Source of the DNA: Candidatus Poseidoniaceae archaeon
Lineage (GTDB): Archaea > Thermoplasmatota > Poseidoniia > Poseidoniales > Poseidoniaceae
DNA length: 37,159 nucleotides
Assembly: GCA_029250345.1 (NCBI GenBank)
Contig: JAQXFL010000033.1
Location: forward strand, 1-37,159
Reading direction: 5' to 3'
Shown here in pieces: positions 9,608 to 18,740 of the stretch. Made by a program: the position numbers and the translations under genes. Every line of letters begins with the position of its first letter. Position 1 is the stretch's first letter. A model generated the notes under the pieces. It ran no database searches. It was not told where the DNA came from and saw only the letters and a program-made list of their open reading frames with translations.

Positions 9608-12600
9608 ATGGCTATGGCACGTCCTCATTCGGCAGGTGAACTCGATGCTGTTGCACTCGAGACTGCGTTATTGGAAACATGGAAGCAAGAAAATGCATTC
9701 CGTGCTTCAATCGATTCCAACGGCAACGGGGCACCTTTCATCTTCCTCGAAGGACCTCCGACGGCAAACGGAAAACCCGGCATCCACCACGTCGTCGCAC
9801 GAGCGTACAAAGACCTTGTATGCCGGTGGAAGACAATGGAAGGCTTCCGTGTCGAACGAAAAGGAGGCTGGGACACTCACGGATTGCCCGTGGAAATCGA
9901 AGTTCAGAAGCGTATGGACTTGATGTCGAATGAAGCAATCGAAGCCTATGGAATGGACAACTTCAACCAAGCTTGTCGTGATTCCGTTTGGACCTATGAA
10001 TCGGCATGGAGAGAAATGACTGAGCGAATGGCCTACTGGGTCGACCTCGACAATCCCTATGTTACACTCGACAATAATTACGTTGAATCCTGTTGGTGGG
10101 CCATGAAGCAAATGTTCGACAAAGGCCTGTTGTACAGAGGACACAAAGTCCTACCGTATTGCCCACAGACCGGCACTTCGTACTCGAGCCACGAAGTCGC
10201 ACTCGGATACAAGGAAGTCGAGGAGCCTTCCGTTTATGTGAAATTCAAACTCATCGATGATGATGCAAGTATCCTTGCTTGGACAACAACGCCGTGGACA
10301 CTACCCGGTAACGTCGGCTTAGCGGTTGGACCTGAAGTCACCTATGTCCGAGTTCGCATCACTGAACAAGCAGAAAACTGGATTGGTGCAGGAGGCGCAT
10401 CCGATGGTGAAGAAGTGATACTGGCAAAGGATTTGATGAAGGATGTTCTTCGTCACAACGTAGAAATTATCGAGGAATTCCCTGGTTCATCTCTGGTAGG
10501 TCGTTCCTATGAACCGCTGTTCCCAGATGCCGTTCCTCGAGGCGAGTCCACTACTGCATGGACCGTTCTTGAAGCCGATTGGGTCACGACCACCGATGGT
10601 ACTGGTGTTGTTCACACCGCTGTCATGTACGGTGAGGACGACTACAACCTCGGAATGGCTGCTGGTCTTCCCGCTTACCACACCGTTGGCATGGACGGTG
10701 CGTTCCTCGCTGGAACGCATCCGCAACTCGACGGACGATACGTCAAAGAATGCGATCAAACGGTCATTGAACTGCTTTCTGCCAAAGGCGGAAGCAACGG
10801 CAAAGGCCCTGAGAGCGGACTGTTGTACAGAGAGAAATCCTACCTCCACGATTATCCACACTGTTGGAGAACAGACCACCCGTTGCTCTACTATGCAATG
10901 GACTCATGGTTCGTTCGCATGACTGCAGTCAAGGAGCGGTTGTTGGAGTTCAACGACGGCGTCGAATGGGCACCTGAATGGGTCGGCGAGGGTCGATTTG
11001 GTGAATGGCTGCGCAACGTCAAAGATTGGGCCATCTCCCGTGAACGCTACTGGGGCACACCACTGCCTGTTTGGCGAGACGATGAAGGCAACATGAAGTG
11101 CATAGGGTCCATTGCAGAACTTCAGAGTGAAGTGGCAAAAGCAGTTGCTGCAGGCTTTGAAAACCCCGAATGTCCTGATGATGTTGACTTGCATCGCCCA
11201 GTCGTCGATGGGTACACGCTTGTTTCTGATGACGGGAAACCAATGCACAGAGAACCTTTTGTCATGGACTGCTGGTTTGATTCTGGCTGTGCACCTTTTG
11301 CTCAATGGCATCATCCGTTTGAAGGAAAGGAAACATTCGATGCTTCGTTCCCAGTCGATTACATCTGCGAAGGAGTCGACCAAACCCGCGGATGGTTCTA
11401 CACGCTGCTTGCCGTTTCGACGACCGTGTTTGACCAACCTGCATACAAGCGCTGTTTGAGCCTCGGTTTGATTCTTGATGCTGAAGGCAAGAAAATGTCG
11501 AAATCTCGTGGCAATATTGTTGACCCATGGGACCATTTCAACCGTGAAGGTGCTGATGCTACACGCTGGTACATGGTCACAGCAGGAGCACCATGGAACC
11601 CTCTAAAGTTTGATTCGAACGGGGTTCGTGAGACCTATGCAAAGATGTTCTTGACGCTATGGAACGTCTACAAGTTCCATGCCGATTATGCCGCTCTTGA
11701 CGGATTTGATCCCGAGCAATCAACATCTGATGTGGCATCTCGCTCGTCGCTCGACCGATGGATTCTCTCCCGCTTGGCGACCACTGCGAACAACTACCAC
11801 GCTGACTTCAAGCAGTGGAACTTCCACAAGGCATGCCGTGACCTTGAAGAATTCATCGTCAACGATGTGTCGAATTGGTACGTTCGACGAAGCCGTCGCA
11901 GATTATGGGACGATGCGGAAACCAGTGACAAAGTCGCTTGTCAGCACACGCTTCACGAGATACTCACCACCGTTTGCCGATTGGTCGCCCCTGTGAGCCC
12001 TTTCATGGTCGATGTCATCCACCGTAACTTGACCGGGAAAACGGTACATCAAGCAGCATGGCCACTTGGCATCCCTGGCTCTTTGGACGGCGCTACTGCC
12101 GATGAATGGGATGAAGAGGCCGCTGCTGAAACTGCAAACTTGCCACCACAAGACATGTCGCTCGAGGCAACAATGGCTCTGGTTCGAGAACTTGCTGAAG
12201 TAGGTCGGCGCATCCGTGTTGAGGCCGGCCGACGCCAACGCCTTCCTTGTGCTCAAGGCTGGATTGTTTCCGGCCCCGACATGGCAGAATTCCACGATAT
12301 CTTAGCCGAAGAACTCAACGTCGAATTAATTGAAGTTGAAAATGACCTTGACCGATTCCAACAAATTGAATTGGCACCCAATTTCCGAGCATTAGCTCCG
12401 AAAGCACGCAGTGAAGTCAACGCTGTAGCCGGTGAAATCAAGAACGCTGGAGACCCAACGGCGATGCTAGCATCCATTCAGGCTGGGACCTGTGAAATCC
12501 TCGGCGTTGCTATCGAAGAAAGCGATGTCGAAGTGCGACGTATCGAGCGAGAAGGTTTTGCAGCCTCAACCGTAACCATTGGCCAAGGCGATGATGCACA

Positions 12601-12901
12601 ACAAATCAGTTTGGTTCTCGACATGAACGACACTCCAGACTTGTTGTCAAAGGGCCTTGCCCGAGACATCACTCGTCGCATACAAGCGATGAGGAAAGAC
12701 CTCAACCTCGCTATTGAAGCAACGATTGATTTGGAAATCTGGACCAAAGATGCTCCCGAAATGTTCGAACAAGACCGGCAATGGATTGTCACTGAAACAC
12801 GTGCTGCTGCTGCTGTATTCCATTCTGAGTCGAGCGGTGCTCCATCAAATGCAGAACACTTTGAAGTGGACGGGACAACCGTTTGGTTCACCGTTCAATG
12901 A
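9608..12901 (+). CDS. ileS: Isoleucyl-tRNA synthetase
   Basis: This class I synthetase charges tRNA-Ile. The Rossmann-fold signature follows PPTANGKP, with the HIGH box in the variant form GIHH at residues 58-61, followed by GWDTHGLPVEIEV, which is diagnostic for IleRS. The KMSKS loop is KKMSKSRGN near residue 630. Between them lies the CP1 editing insertion (WTTTPWTLPGN and GTGVVHTA segments), and after them the anticodon-binding and C-terminal extension regions, giving 1097 residues, normal for the family. I chose the ATG at 9608 (a second ATG is two codons later) because the GTG at 9542 adds 22 residues with no family match. It diverges from the giant surface protein and precedes the Asp-box lipoprotein by 62 bases. 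Confidence 0.95.
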   Translation: MAMARPHSAGELDAVALETALLETWKQENAFRASIDSNGNGAPFIFLEGPPTANGKPGIHHVVARAYKDLVCRWKTMEGFRVERKGGWDTHGLPVEIEVQKRMDLMSNEAIEAYGMDNFNQACRDSVWTYESAWREMTERMAYWVDLDNPYVTLDNNYVESCWWAMKQMFDKGLLYRGHKVLPYCPQTGTSYSSHEVALGYKEVEEPSVYVKFKLIDDDASILAWTTTPWTLPGNVGLAVGPEVTYVRVRITEQAENWIGAGGASDGEEVILAKDLMKDVLRHNVEIIEEFPGSSLVGRSYEPLFPDAVPRGESTTAWTVLEADWVTTTDGTGVVHTAVMYGEDDYNLGMAAGLPAYHTVGMDGAFLAGTHPQLDGRYVKECDQTVIELLSAKGGSNGKGPESGLLYREKSYLHDYPHCWRTDHPLLYYAMDSWFVRMTAVKERLLEFNDGVEWAPEWVGEGRFGEWLRNVKDWAISRERYWGTPLPVWRDDEGNMKCIGSIAELQSEVAKAVAAGFENPECPDDVDLHRPVVDGYTLVSDDGKPMHREPFVMDCWFDSGCAPFAQWHHPFEGKETFDASFPVDYICEGVDQTRGWFYTLLAVSTTVFDQPAYKRCLSLGLILDAEGKKMSKSRGNIVDPWDHFNREGADATRWYMVTAGAPWNPLKFDSNGVRETYAKMFLTLWNVYKFHADYAALDGFDPEQSTSDVASRSSLDRWILSRLATTANNYHADFKQWNFHKACRDLEEFIVNDVSNWYVRRSRRRLWDDAETSDKVACQHTLHEILTTVCRLVAPVSPFMVDVIHRNLTGKTVHQAAWPLGIPGSLDGATADEWDEEAAAETANLPPQDMSLEATMALVRELAEVGRRIRVEAGRRQRLPCAQGWIVSGPDMAEFHDILAEELNVELIEVENDLDRFQQIELAPNFRALAPKARSEVNAVAGEIKNAGDPTAMLASIQAGTCEILGVAIEESDVEVRRIEREGFAASTVTIGQGDDAQQISLVLDMNDTPDLLSKGLARDITRRIQAMRKDLNLAIEATIDLEIWTKDAPEMFEQDRQWIVTETRAAAAVFHSESSGAPSNAEHFEVDGTTVWFTVQ

Positions 12902-12963
12902 TGCTCAACTGTGCTTTAACACCTCATCGACGGCTTCAAAGCGATGTGCCGATACGCAACATC

Positions 12964-14370
12964 ATGCGAAGAGTCTTGCTCTCTGTCCTATTGGTTGCCT
13001 CAACGGTCTTGGCTGGCTGTTTTGGCGGTGGTGAAGAGATCATAGACAACGAGTCGGAAATGACCTCGATTTGGGAGTCTTACCAACTCATCGACAGCGT
13101 GGCCCATGAAGATGCACGCATGTTCGTCACCGTCGATTTGAGAACCAATGAGACCACCAACACCTCATGGGCTGTTTTCGATGCTTCGAAAGGCGGCAAC
13201 TGCTGTGAACACTACCTTGCCACGACCATCGAAGGACAAATACTCAACATTGGTGGAGAATATCCGGTCTTCAGTGAAGACCGTGGCCACACATGGGACA
13301 CATACATTCCAGGCGTCTTACCCGCACTCGGCCAATGCGTCACTGCAGTCCCAACGAACCCAGGACAAGAAGGTCTCGGAGAAGGCAGTATCGTCCAAGC
13401 CACCAATGGAGACATCATCTCCATGTCGTGGTTCCCGTACGTTGGTGCAGATGGGAAAATCGACAAATTCTATGCCATCCTCTATGACGAGTCCGAAGAC
13501 GAATGGAAGTGGTGCTACAACCGCTTGACTGAACCGTTTTACGACCGCTCATGGCAGGTTGAGGTCGTAGGCCCGATTACATCCTCTATTGGCAACGGCG
13601 ATTGGGCAAGCATCGTAGTCTCCAATTTCTGGCATCAATCGCTTGATGCTGGAGGCCAGATAAGCGTCGATGGACTCAATTACGTACCATTCCAGTTCAC
13701 GAGCAGAGATTCAAATGACCCGATTATCGAGCTCGACCTTAATTTCACAGAAGAAGGATTGTCGTCCTACTACGATGTCAATAAACCTCACAAAGAAATG
13801 CGAGCATTCCCAATGCCAAGCGGTGGCCTCATTTTCCCGAATTATTACAACAACGGTAACGCCGCCTACATGGATACCACCTTGTCTTGGAATGAATTAG
13901 AAGTTCAGTTCCCTTCGGAATACTGCCACTTTGACTCCGCAGGAACCTTGCATTGTGTTGTCAACTCCGGTACTTCCTTCACGCACTACATGTCCACCGA
14001 CGGTGCACTGACATGGCAAAACCACACCTACGACATGAGTTCGGTATCATCGTCCATTGAAGAATGGGAATTCCAAGCCAACGGTGAATTGGACCTGTTC
14101 GTGTTGAATGTACGTTACCAAAGCACCGGTGGACCAGATATTGACATGATGTACCATGTACGTGGATATTCTGAAGATATGTCTCCAGATTCCATGACCT
14201 ACATTGGTCAAGGTGACCTTGACTCTACCTCGGGGGCTGGAAACGATATCCGTTTCGACTTTGCTTCGCTCGGCATCCTCAACGACGGTGGAGTCGTCGT
14301 GGCATACCATGATTCAACCGACCCCGACCCGTTGTTTGCGGTCGAACTGGAATTACCGTACACTTCATGA
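12964..14370 (+). CDS. Exported lipoprotein with Asp-box (BNR/sialidase-like) motifs
   Basis: The ATG at 12964 gives 468 residues and starts with a lipoprotein-type signal peptide, basic MRR, a hydrophobic run, then LAGC with the acceptor Cys at residue 19, followed by a glycine/acid linker. The ORF-track start at 12883 overlaps ileS and hides the signal. Two Asp-box-like motifs, SEDRGHTW and STDGALTW, mark beta-propeller turns of the BNR/sialidase type. The rest is rich in Trp, Asp and Asn, as expected of an extracytoplasmic beta-propeller. Asp boxes are structural and occur in non-enzymes, and I see no clear sialidase active site, so glycan binding or a scaffold role is as likely as hydrolysis. 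Confidence 0.75.
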   Translation: MRRVLLSVLLVASTVLAGCFGGGEEIIDNESEMTSIWESYQLIDSVAHEDARMFVTVDLRTNETTNTSWAVFDASKGGNCCEHYLATTIEGQILNIGGEYPVFSEDRGHTWDTYIPGVLPALGQCVTAVPTNPGQEGLGEGSIVQATNGDIISMSWFPYVGADGKIDKFYAILYDESEDEWKWCYNRLTEPFYDRSWQVEVVGPITSSIGNGDWASIVVSNFWHQSLDAGGQISVDGLNYVPFQFTSRDSNDPIIELDLNFTEEGLSSYYDVNKPHKEMRAFPMPSGGLIFPNYYNNGNAAYMDTTLSWNELEVQFPSEYCHFDSAGTLHCVVNSGTSFTHYMSTDGALTWQNHTYDMSSVSSSIEEWEFQANGELDLFVLNVRYQSTGGPDIDMMYHVRGYSEDMSPDSMTYIGQGDLDSTSGAGNDIRFDFASLGILNDGGVVVAYHDSTDPDPLFAVELELPYTS

Positions 14371-14420
14371 ACACATGATTCATACGGAAACAACTTGTAC
14401 TACAACCCTCATTTACCGTC

Positions 14421-14729
14421 ATGATTGAAGCGGTCGACCTCGGTAATTCTGCCCTGCAAGGACTCGTGTTGGGGGTTCTTGCCGCCTTTCTTTTCAAAAT
14501 TGCAAGCACCGCTGTTAAGTTCTTTTTTGTCACGCAATTTATACTTCTAAAATGGCTTGAAGTACGAGGCATTGTCATCGTTGATTGGCATCGACTTACG
14601 AACGGATTACTGGAAGAAACCAATTTGATTCAACAAGCAGATTCAATGCTAAATGCTCTCTTGGAAACCAGTTCCTTCGGGTTAACTGCAGTCGCGGGAT
14701 TCTATGTCACTCGGCGTTTCATCAAGTGA
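14421..14729 (+). CDS. FUN14-family small membrane protein
   Basis: This 102-residue protein has a glycine-containing hydrophobic segment near residues 12-28, a second hydrophobic segment (FFFVTQFILLKWLEVRG), then IVIVDWHRL and a final short hydrophobic stretch ending in YVTRRFIK. That order, and the KG/RG-x(3-5)-DW pattern after the second segment, fit the FUN14 domain known from eukaryotic FUNDC1 and from many uncharacterised archaeal and bacterial proteins. The molecular role in prokaryotes is not established. It ends 7 bases from the stop of the convergent hydrolase gene. The assignment is by motif pattern only. Confidence 0.72.
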   Translation: MIEAVDLGNSALQGLVLGVLAAFLFKIASTAVKFFFVTQFILLKWLEVRGIVIVDWHRLTNGLLEETNLIQQADSMLNALLETSSFGLTAVAGFYVTRRFIK

Positions 14730-14736
14730 GGTAGAT

Positions 14737-16617
14737 TCATTCAACGCTGACACAGCGTTCATGAAGGCATTCTGGCGGAGTAAAATAGATTTTATCGGCA
14801 GGTACGAATGTATCCATTTGGAGCGTCGAAGATTCTCCTTCTTGGACAAACACAACAGATGAGGTACTTGCTGGCAAGTAATCTTCACCCGTTGAAAGTA
14901 AACTCAATCGAAGCGTATGGCCTTCAAGAATTTCCGCATCGAGAGGCATGAACTCCATCTTCGCATTGATCGTTTCAACAACAGGCGTCCATGATTGAAT
15001 ATCGTCGCCGCCTGCATGGTATCGCAAATCCATAATGGCATGACCGATGTGAATGCAGTTATCCGAATCATCACATTCTTCGAGCAGCGCATACAGTTGT
15101 CCCCCGACGGATGCAGTGGTAACATCAACGTGCAGTCGAGGTGTGCCTGCAACATACATGGTTTCTGAAAGTGGAGCAGATTGCCAAACCGGTCCAGTGT
15201 TCGCATCGGGGAATACAGTCGTCCCGCCTCCTACGCTCTCCATTGAACCGCCTAAATCGAAGGTGATTTCGACCGTGTCGCTTGGAGGATACCTGTCCTC
15301 GAGTCTCCATGAGCCTTGGTTGGACTGAATCTCGATGTAAAGGCCCGGTTGTTCACCGACATCTCGCAAATAGAAATCAAACCATTCGAGTAAATCTTGC
15401 ATCCAGTCATAGCGAATCATTTCGGGGAACGCTTCACCACCACGGCCACCTAAGTCCGATCGGTCATCCAACTGAACTGGGCGGTCTGGATAGTCGTGGT
15501 CCCACTGGCCAAACAACCCCTTTGCATCGATTCCAGCGTCTTTGAGTGCATTCATCGTCGGCACCGCCATGTGCGGGTCAACGTTCCAATCATGCATACC
15601 TTGGATCAGGTAAACACTGCCTTGGTAATTGTCCAAGACCCGTTCAAGGAAGTATCGTTCAGCCCAGTAATCACCGGCCACTTCCGAGCCGAACATGTAC
15701 GCAGTAACGCCTGTACCTGGGCCGATGATGTAATCCGGACAGAGGTTTTGATAATCCTCTTCATCGCCATCCAACCCGTAAGAACCGTAAACGCCATTAT
15801 GCATAATCGGAGCTCTCGCTTCGGAAGAACCGTTGCGCCACATCAATTCCTTGACACCAATCAATCCAGAAATTGGTACAATGGTCTTGAGATAATCGTG
15901 CTCAGCACCGAACATAGCTGCTTGCCAAGGTGTACTTCCATCGTATGATTTTCCAATCATTCCGACAGCGCCGTTCGACCAATTTTGCTCTGCGAGCCAT
16001 CGCACTGCAGCATCGTTACCAAGTTGCTCAGCATTACCCATCAAATCCATGCAGTGGTTCGAGCGTCCAGTTCCGGAAACTGAGACTTGTGCGAATGCAA
16101 AACCGTGCGGAAGAATTTGGTCGATAATCATCTGACCAAGCCAAGTGCCCGGGACTTCGATGCTTGGTGTCTCAACCGATGCTTCCTGGAAATAAGGTCC
16201 AAATTCTGCAATAACTGGTACTTGAACGCCATCAGGAACATTTGGTCGCCAAACAGCGAGACTGATGACGGCATCATCAGGAGCGGCTCCACCTTCTTCA
16301 ATCGGAAGGGCGTACTCAACAAAATGGTGCGTAGAACTCCATTCATTTTCGGTTGGTAGCAATTCATACGGCCCAACTTCAAGGGCAACCCCGAACTCGC
16401 CATCGGTTTGGTAAGGCAAGGTGTTTCGTTCCCAAACCGGAACACGAAGCGCAGAAAGTTGGTCATCATCTTCGACGATTTCGATAATCGCACCACTGTA
16501 TACTGCAGAAACAAAAAGGAAGACCAAAGAAACGGCAACGGTAGAACTCAACACGATGTTGAACTCAAGCATCGAGCGACCATGATCATCTGAACCGTCT
16601 TGATTCAACTCCTTCAC
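14737..16617 (-). CDS. S15/CocE-type alpha/beta hydrolase, membrane-anchored (paralogue A)
   Basis: This is an X-Pro dipeptidyl-peptidase/CocE family hydrolase, predicted to act outside the cell on peptides, esters or amides. The nucleophile is S224 in [10 protein letters not shown] (the GxSYxG family motif). The probable Asp is D343 in GMHDWNVDPH and the His is H374 in GQWDHDYPDR. The C-terminal third is the jellyroll domain of the family. The N-terminus carries one membrane segment (IVLSSTVAVSLVFLFVSAVY) with no lipobox, so it is likely tethered. The start is a GTG at 16617; an ATG at 16572 just before the membrane segment is equally possible. It is closely related to 18741-20549, but the substrate cannot be read from the sequence. 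Confidence 0.85.
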   Translation of the reverse strand: MKELNQDGSDDHGRSMLEFNIVLSSTVAVSLVFLFVSAVYSGAIIEIVEDDDQLSALRVPVWERNTLPYQTDGEFGVALEVGPYELLPTENEWSSTHHFVEYALPIEEGGAAPDDAVISLAVWRPNVPDGVQVPVIAEFGPYFQEASVETPSIEVPGTWLGQMIIDQILPHGFAFAQVSVSGTGRSNHCMDLMGNAEQLGNDAAVRWLAEQNWSNGAVGMIGKSYDGSTPWQAAMFGAEHDYLKTIVPISGLIGVKELMWRNGSSEARAPIMHNGVYGSYGLDGDEEDYQNLCPDYIIGPGTGVTAYMFGSEVAGDYWAERYFLERVLDNYQGSVYLIQGMHDWNVDPHMAVPTMNALKDAGIDAKGLFGQWDHDYPDRPVQLDDRSDLGGRGGEAFPEMIRYDWMQDLLEWFDFYLRDVGEQPGLYIEIQSNQGSWRLEDRYPPSDTVEITFDLGGSMESVGGGTTVFPDANTGPVWQSAPLSETMYVAGTPRLHVDVTTASVGGQLYALLEECDDSDNCIHIGHAIMDLRYHAGGDDIQSWTPVVETINAKMEFMPLDAEILEGHTLRLSLLSTGEDYLPASTSSVVFVQEGESSTLQMDTFVPADKIYFTPPECLHERCVSVE

Positions 16618-16678
16618 CGGTTCTTCCTGCGCCCAGTATCTTTTGAGGTTAACGAGCAGTTGGCCAGCGGCGACTGGT

Positions 16679-16712
16679 GTTCAAAATTCGATGATATTGA
16701 TGACGTTTGAAC
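16679..16712. promoter_or_regulatory. Inverted repeat GTTCAAA-N20-TTTGAAC upstream of the mutS-like gene
   Basis: Two perfect 7-base arms, GTTCAAA (16679-16685) and TTTGAAC (16706-16712), lie in the 122-base divergent gap between hydrolase A and the MutS-like gene. The right arm abuts an ACAATATC stretch (16711-16718) centred about 26 bases before the ATG at 16740, where a TATA box for a leaderless mRNA would sit. The geometry would suit a dimeric repressor, but 7-base arms can occur by chance. Confidence 0.35.
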
Positions 16713-16739
16713 AATATCCTCAAAAGCCCTTGACAAACG

Positions 16740-18740
16740 ATGTTGCACATGGTTCTCAGTAAACTGCCCGGTGTCGGCGAACGACTGGCACAGAAAATCA
16801 CCGACCACTTCGGTGGAGAAGATGAAGCAATTGCGTCACTAAAATCGGGCGACATTGCCCGCATTGCAGAAATTGACGGCGTGTCGCCAAAAAGGGCGTT
16901 GAATCTTGCCCGAATGGTTGCAGGTCAATCCGGTTCTTTTCTCGCCACGAAAGAAGCGGAGAAACTTCACCGTGCGCTGTTGCAAGATATTGTCTCCTTT
17001 GCATCGTGTGCCGCAACCCGTGAAAGAATGCAACTTTTGATGCCTGTTGAAAATCCTGCGGAACGAAGGCTCAAAGTCAGCCACTCCATGCAATTTCAGC
17101 AGCAAAACAGTGAACGTATGACCACTCTGTCGGGATTGTTCCACAATCTGCGTCAAACTCGATTCGCAAACGAGCGATATGAGCGAGTGGTCGTCAGCAA
17201 GGAACCGTTGGACACCTTCAAGAAATGGTGCAGGGTATTGCAGCCCGGAGAAGGCGAGACATGGAAAGATTATACCGTCTTCAAATCCGTAACATGGATT
17301 GGCTCAGGTGCGCCTGACGAAGCACCGGATGGATGGGTTATCCTGCCAAAAACAGCATCAAGCGAATTGATTCTACCCGAGCGAACAATCGACTGGTTCC
17401 GCCAGAATCTTCGCACTCTAACCGTCGTATCGGACGTTGTGAAGATGGCACGTAATTCGACAGATTCTCATCCCTTCATCGATGAGTTGTTTTCAATTGT
17501 CACTGGCCTTGAACACTTGCCAGAGATTCTTGAAAGTATAGACGACCAAGGTGATCTCGAAATCATTGCTGAAGTGAAAGACACGCTGTGGAAAGTCGCC
17601 AAAGGACTGGAAGGGCAAGTCAACGATGAAGTGGCCCAAGCCATGGATGACGCCAAAATGAACTTGAGCGGTGCAGAACTGCTTGAAGCTCTTTCGGATG
17701 GAGCAGCCTTTCAGAGAAAATTACAGGAAGCAACCAGTGATGTCATCACTGAGGCTATGCAGAAAGCGAAACAATCGATGGTCGAAACATTGGAAGGCAC
17801 AGGAGTCCGATGCCCATACGATATTTTTGCCACTCAATGGCCAGCCAAAATCAACAGGAAAGTCATCGATGAAATTGACCAAGCACTTGAGCAGAAACTC
17901 AAGACTGGAGAGACCGAACACATGCTCATGCTCGCACAGAAACTTGGTCCACTCCGTTCTCGTTGCGAAGATGCGGTCCGTTCTCTTATCGGATTTGACC
18001 AGTGGGTATGCATCGCCCTTTGGGCCAAGGCAAGGAATTGTGTTCTTCCTGAATCTGTAGAACATGGAATCTACATCGAAGAGGGGCGACACCTGTTGCT
18101 CGGCTGCGAACCAGACCCGGTCACCTACGGATTAGGGAACGCCGGTGAAAACGGTGACCAGCAGTCACTTGCACTTCTTACGGGTGCGAATTCAGGTGGT
18201 AAAACCACGCTGCTTGAGCTGCTTGCACACACTTGCATTCTTGCTCACATGGGCCTCCCTGTCCCTGCCAAATCTGCACGGGTTGGACAAGTCGAGGCAC
18301 TGCACATTCTTGCGAAAGCCGGTGGGACTCAAAGTGCTGGTGCACTTGAACAAACACTCGTAGAACTCGCCAATGTTGTAAGCGACCCAACTCCGAAACT
18401 GATTCTTGCTGACGAACTGGAAGCCATCACTGAACCTGGCGCTGGCGCTCGTATCATTGCAGGAATGTTGCTTGCTGCGGAAGCCCAAGACGACACGACA
18501 ATGATGCTGGTGACTCACCTTGCACCTTCAATACTCAAGGCTACGGGACGCAACGATTTGAGAGTCGATGGTATTGAGGCCACAGGCTTAGATGCGAATT
18601 TGGAACTGATGGTTGACCGAACACCGAAGCGAAACCACCTTGCCCGATCAACGCCTGAACTTATTGTCAAGCGATTGGTTGAGCGCAGTAAAGGACATGC
18701 CCAAACGCTGTTCCGAGACATTCTCGGCATGTTTGACTGA
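16740..18740 (+). CDS. MutS-family ATPase with N-terminal helix-hairpin-helix
   Basis: The 666-residue protein starts with paired helix-hairpin-helix motifs (LPGVGERLAQKI, then IDGVSPKRALNLA, residues 8-60), continues with a helical MutS core, and ends in the MutS ABC-type ATPase. Walker A is TGANSGGKTT at about residues 480-489, and Walker B is ILADELEA near 555-562, with a downstream LVTHL switch. There is no N-terminal mismatch-recognition domain with a Phe-x-Glu motif and no C-terminal Smr domain, so it is neither classical MutS1 nor complete bacterial MutS2. It belongs with the MutS2/MutS5-like archaeal group, probably acting on branched or recombination DNA. The start is the ATG at 16740, with an alternative at 16749. 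It is flanked by two hydrolase paralogues on the opposite strand. Confidence 0.82.
   Translation: MLHMVLSKLPGVGERLAQKITDHFGGEDEAIASLKSGDIARIAEIDGVSPKRALNLARMVAGQSGSFLATKEAEKLHRALLQDIVSFASCAATRERMQLLMPVENPAERRLKVSHSMQFQQQNSERMTTLSGLFHNLRQTRFANERYERVVVSKEPLDTFKKWCRVLQPGEGETWKDYTVFKSVTWIGSGAPDEAPDGWVILPKTASSELILPERTIDWFRQNLRTLTVVSDVVKMARNSTDSHPFIDELFSIVTGLEHLPEILESIDDQGDLEIIAEVKDTLWKVAKGLEGQVNDEVAQAMDDAKMNLSGAELLEALSDGAAFQRKLQEATSDVITEAMQKAKQSMVETLEGTGVRCPYDIFATQWPAKINRKVIDEIDQALEQKLKTGETEHMLMLAQKLGPLRSRCEDAVRSLIGFDQWVCIALWAKARNCVLPESVEHGIYIEEGRHLLLGCEPDPVTYGLGNAGENGDQQSLALLTGANSGGKTTLLELLAHTCILAHMGLPVPAKSARVGQVEALHILAKAGGTQSAGALEQTLVELANVVSDPTPKLILADELEAITEPGAGARIIAGMLLAAEAQDDTTMMLVTHLAPSILKATGRNDLRVDGIEATGLDANLELMVDRTPKRNHLARSTPELIVKRLVERSKGHAQTLFRDILGMFD

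Noticed and set aside
12964-14370. Calling the Asp-box lipoprotein a sialidase
   Set aside because: Only two Asp-box-like motifs are visible and I cannot identify the arginine triad or nucleophile; Asp boxes are structural and common in non-enzymes.
16618-16739. Possible tRNA in the divergent gap, because of a GTTCAAA T-loop-like stretch
   Set aside because: No matching acceptor stem, D arm or anticodon arm could be drawn; the GTTCAAA is better explained as one arm of an inverted repeat.
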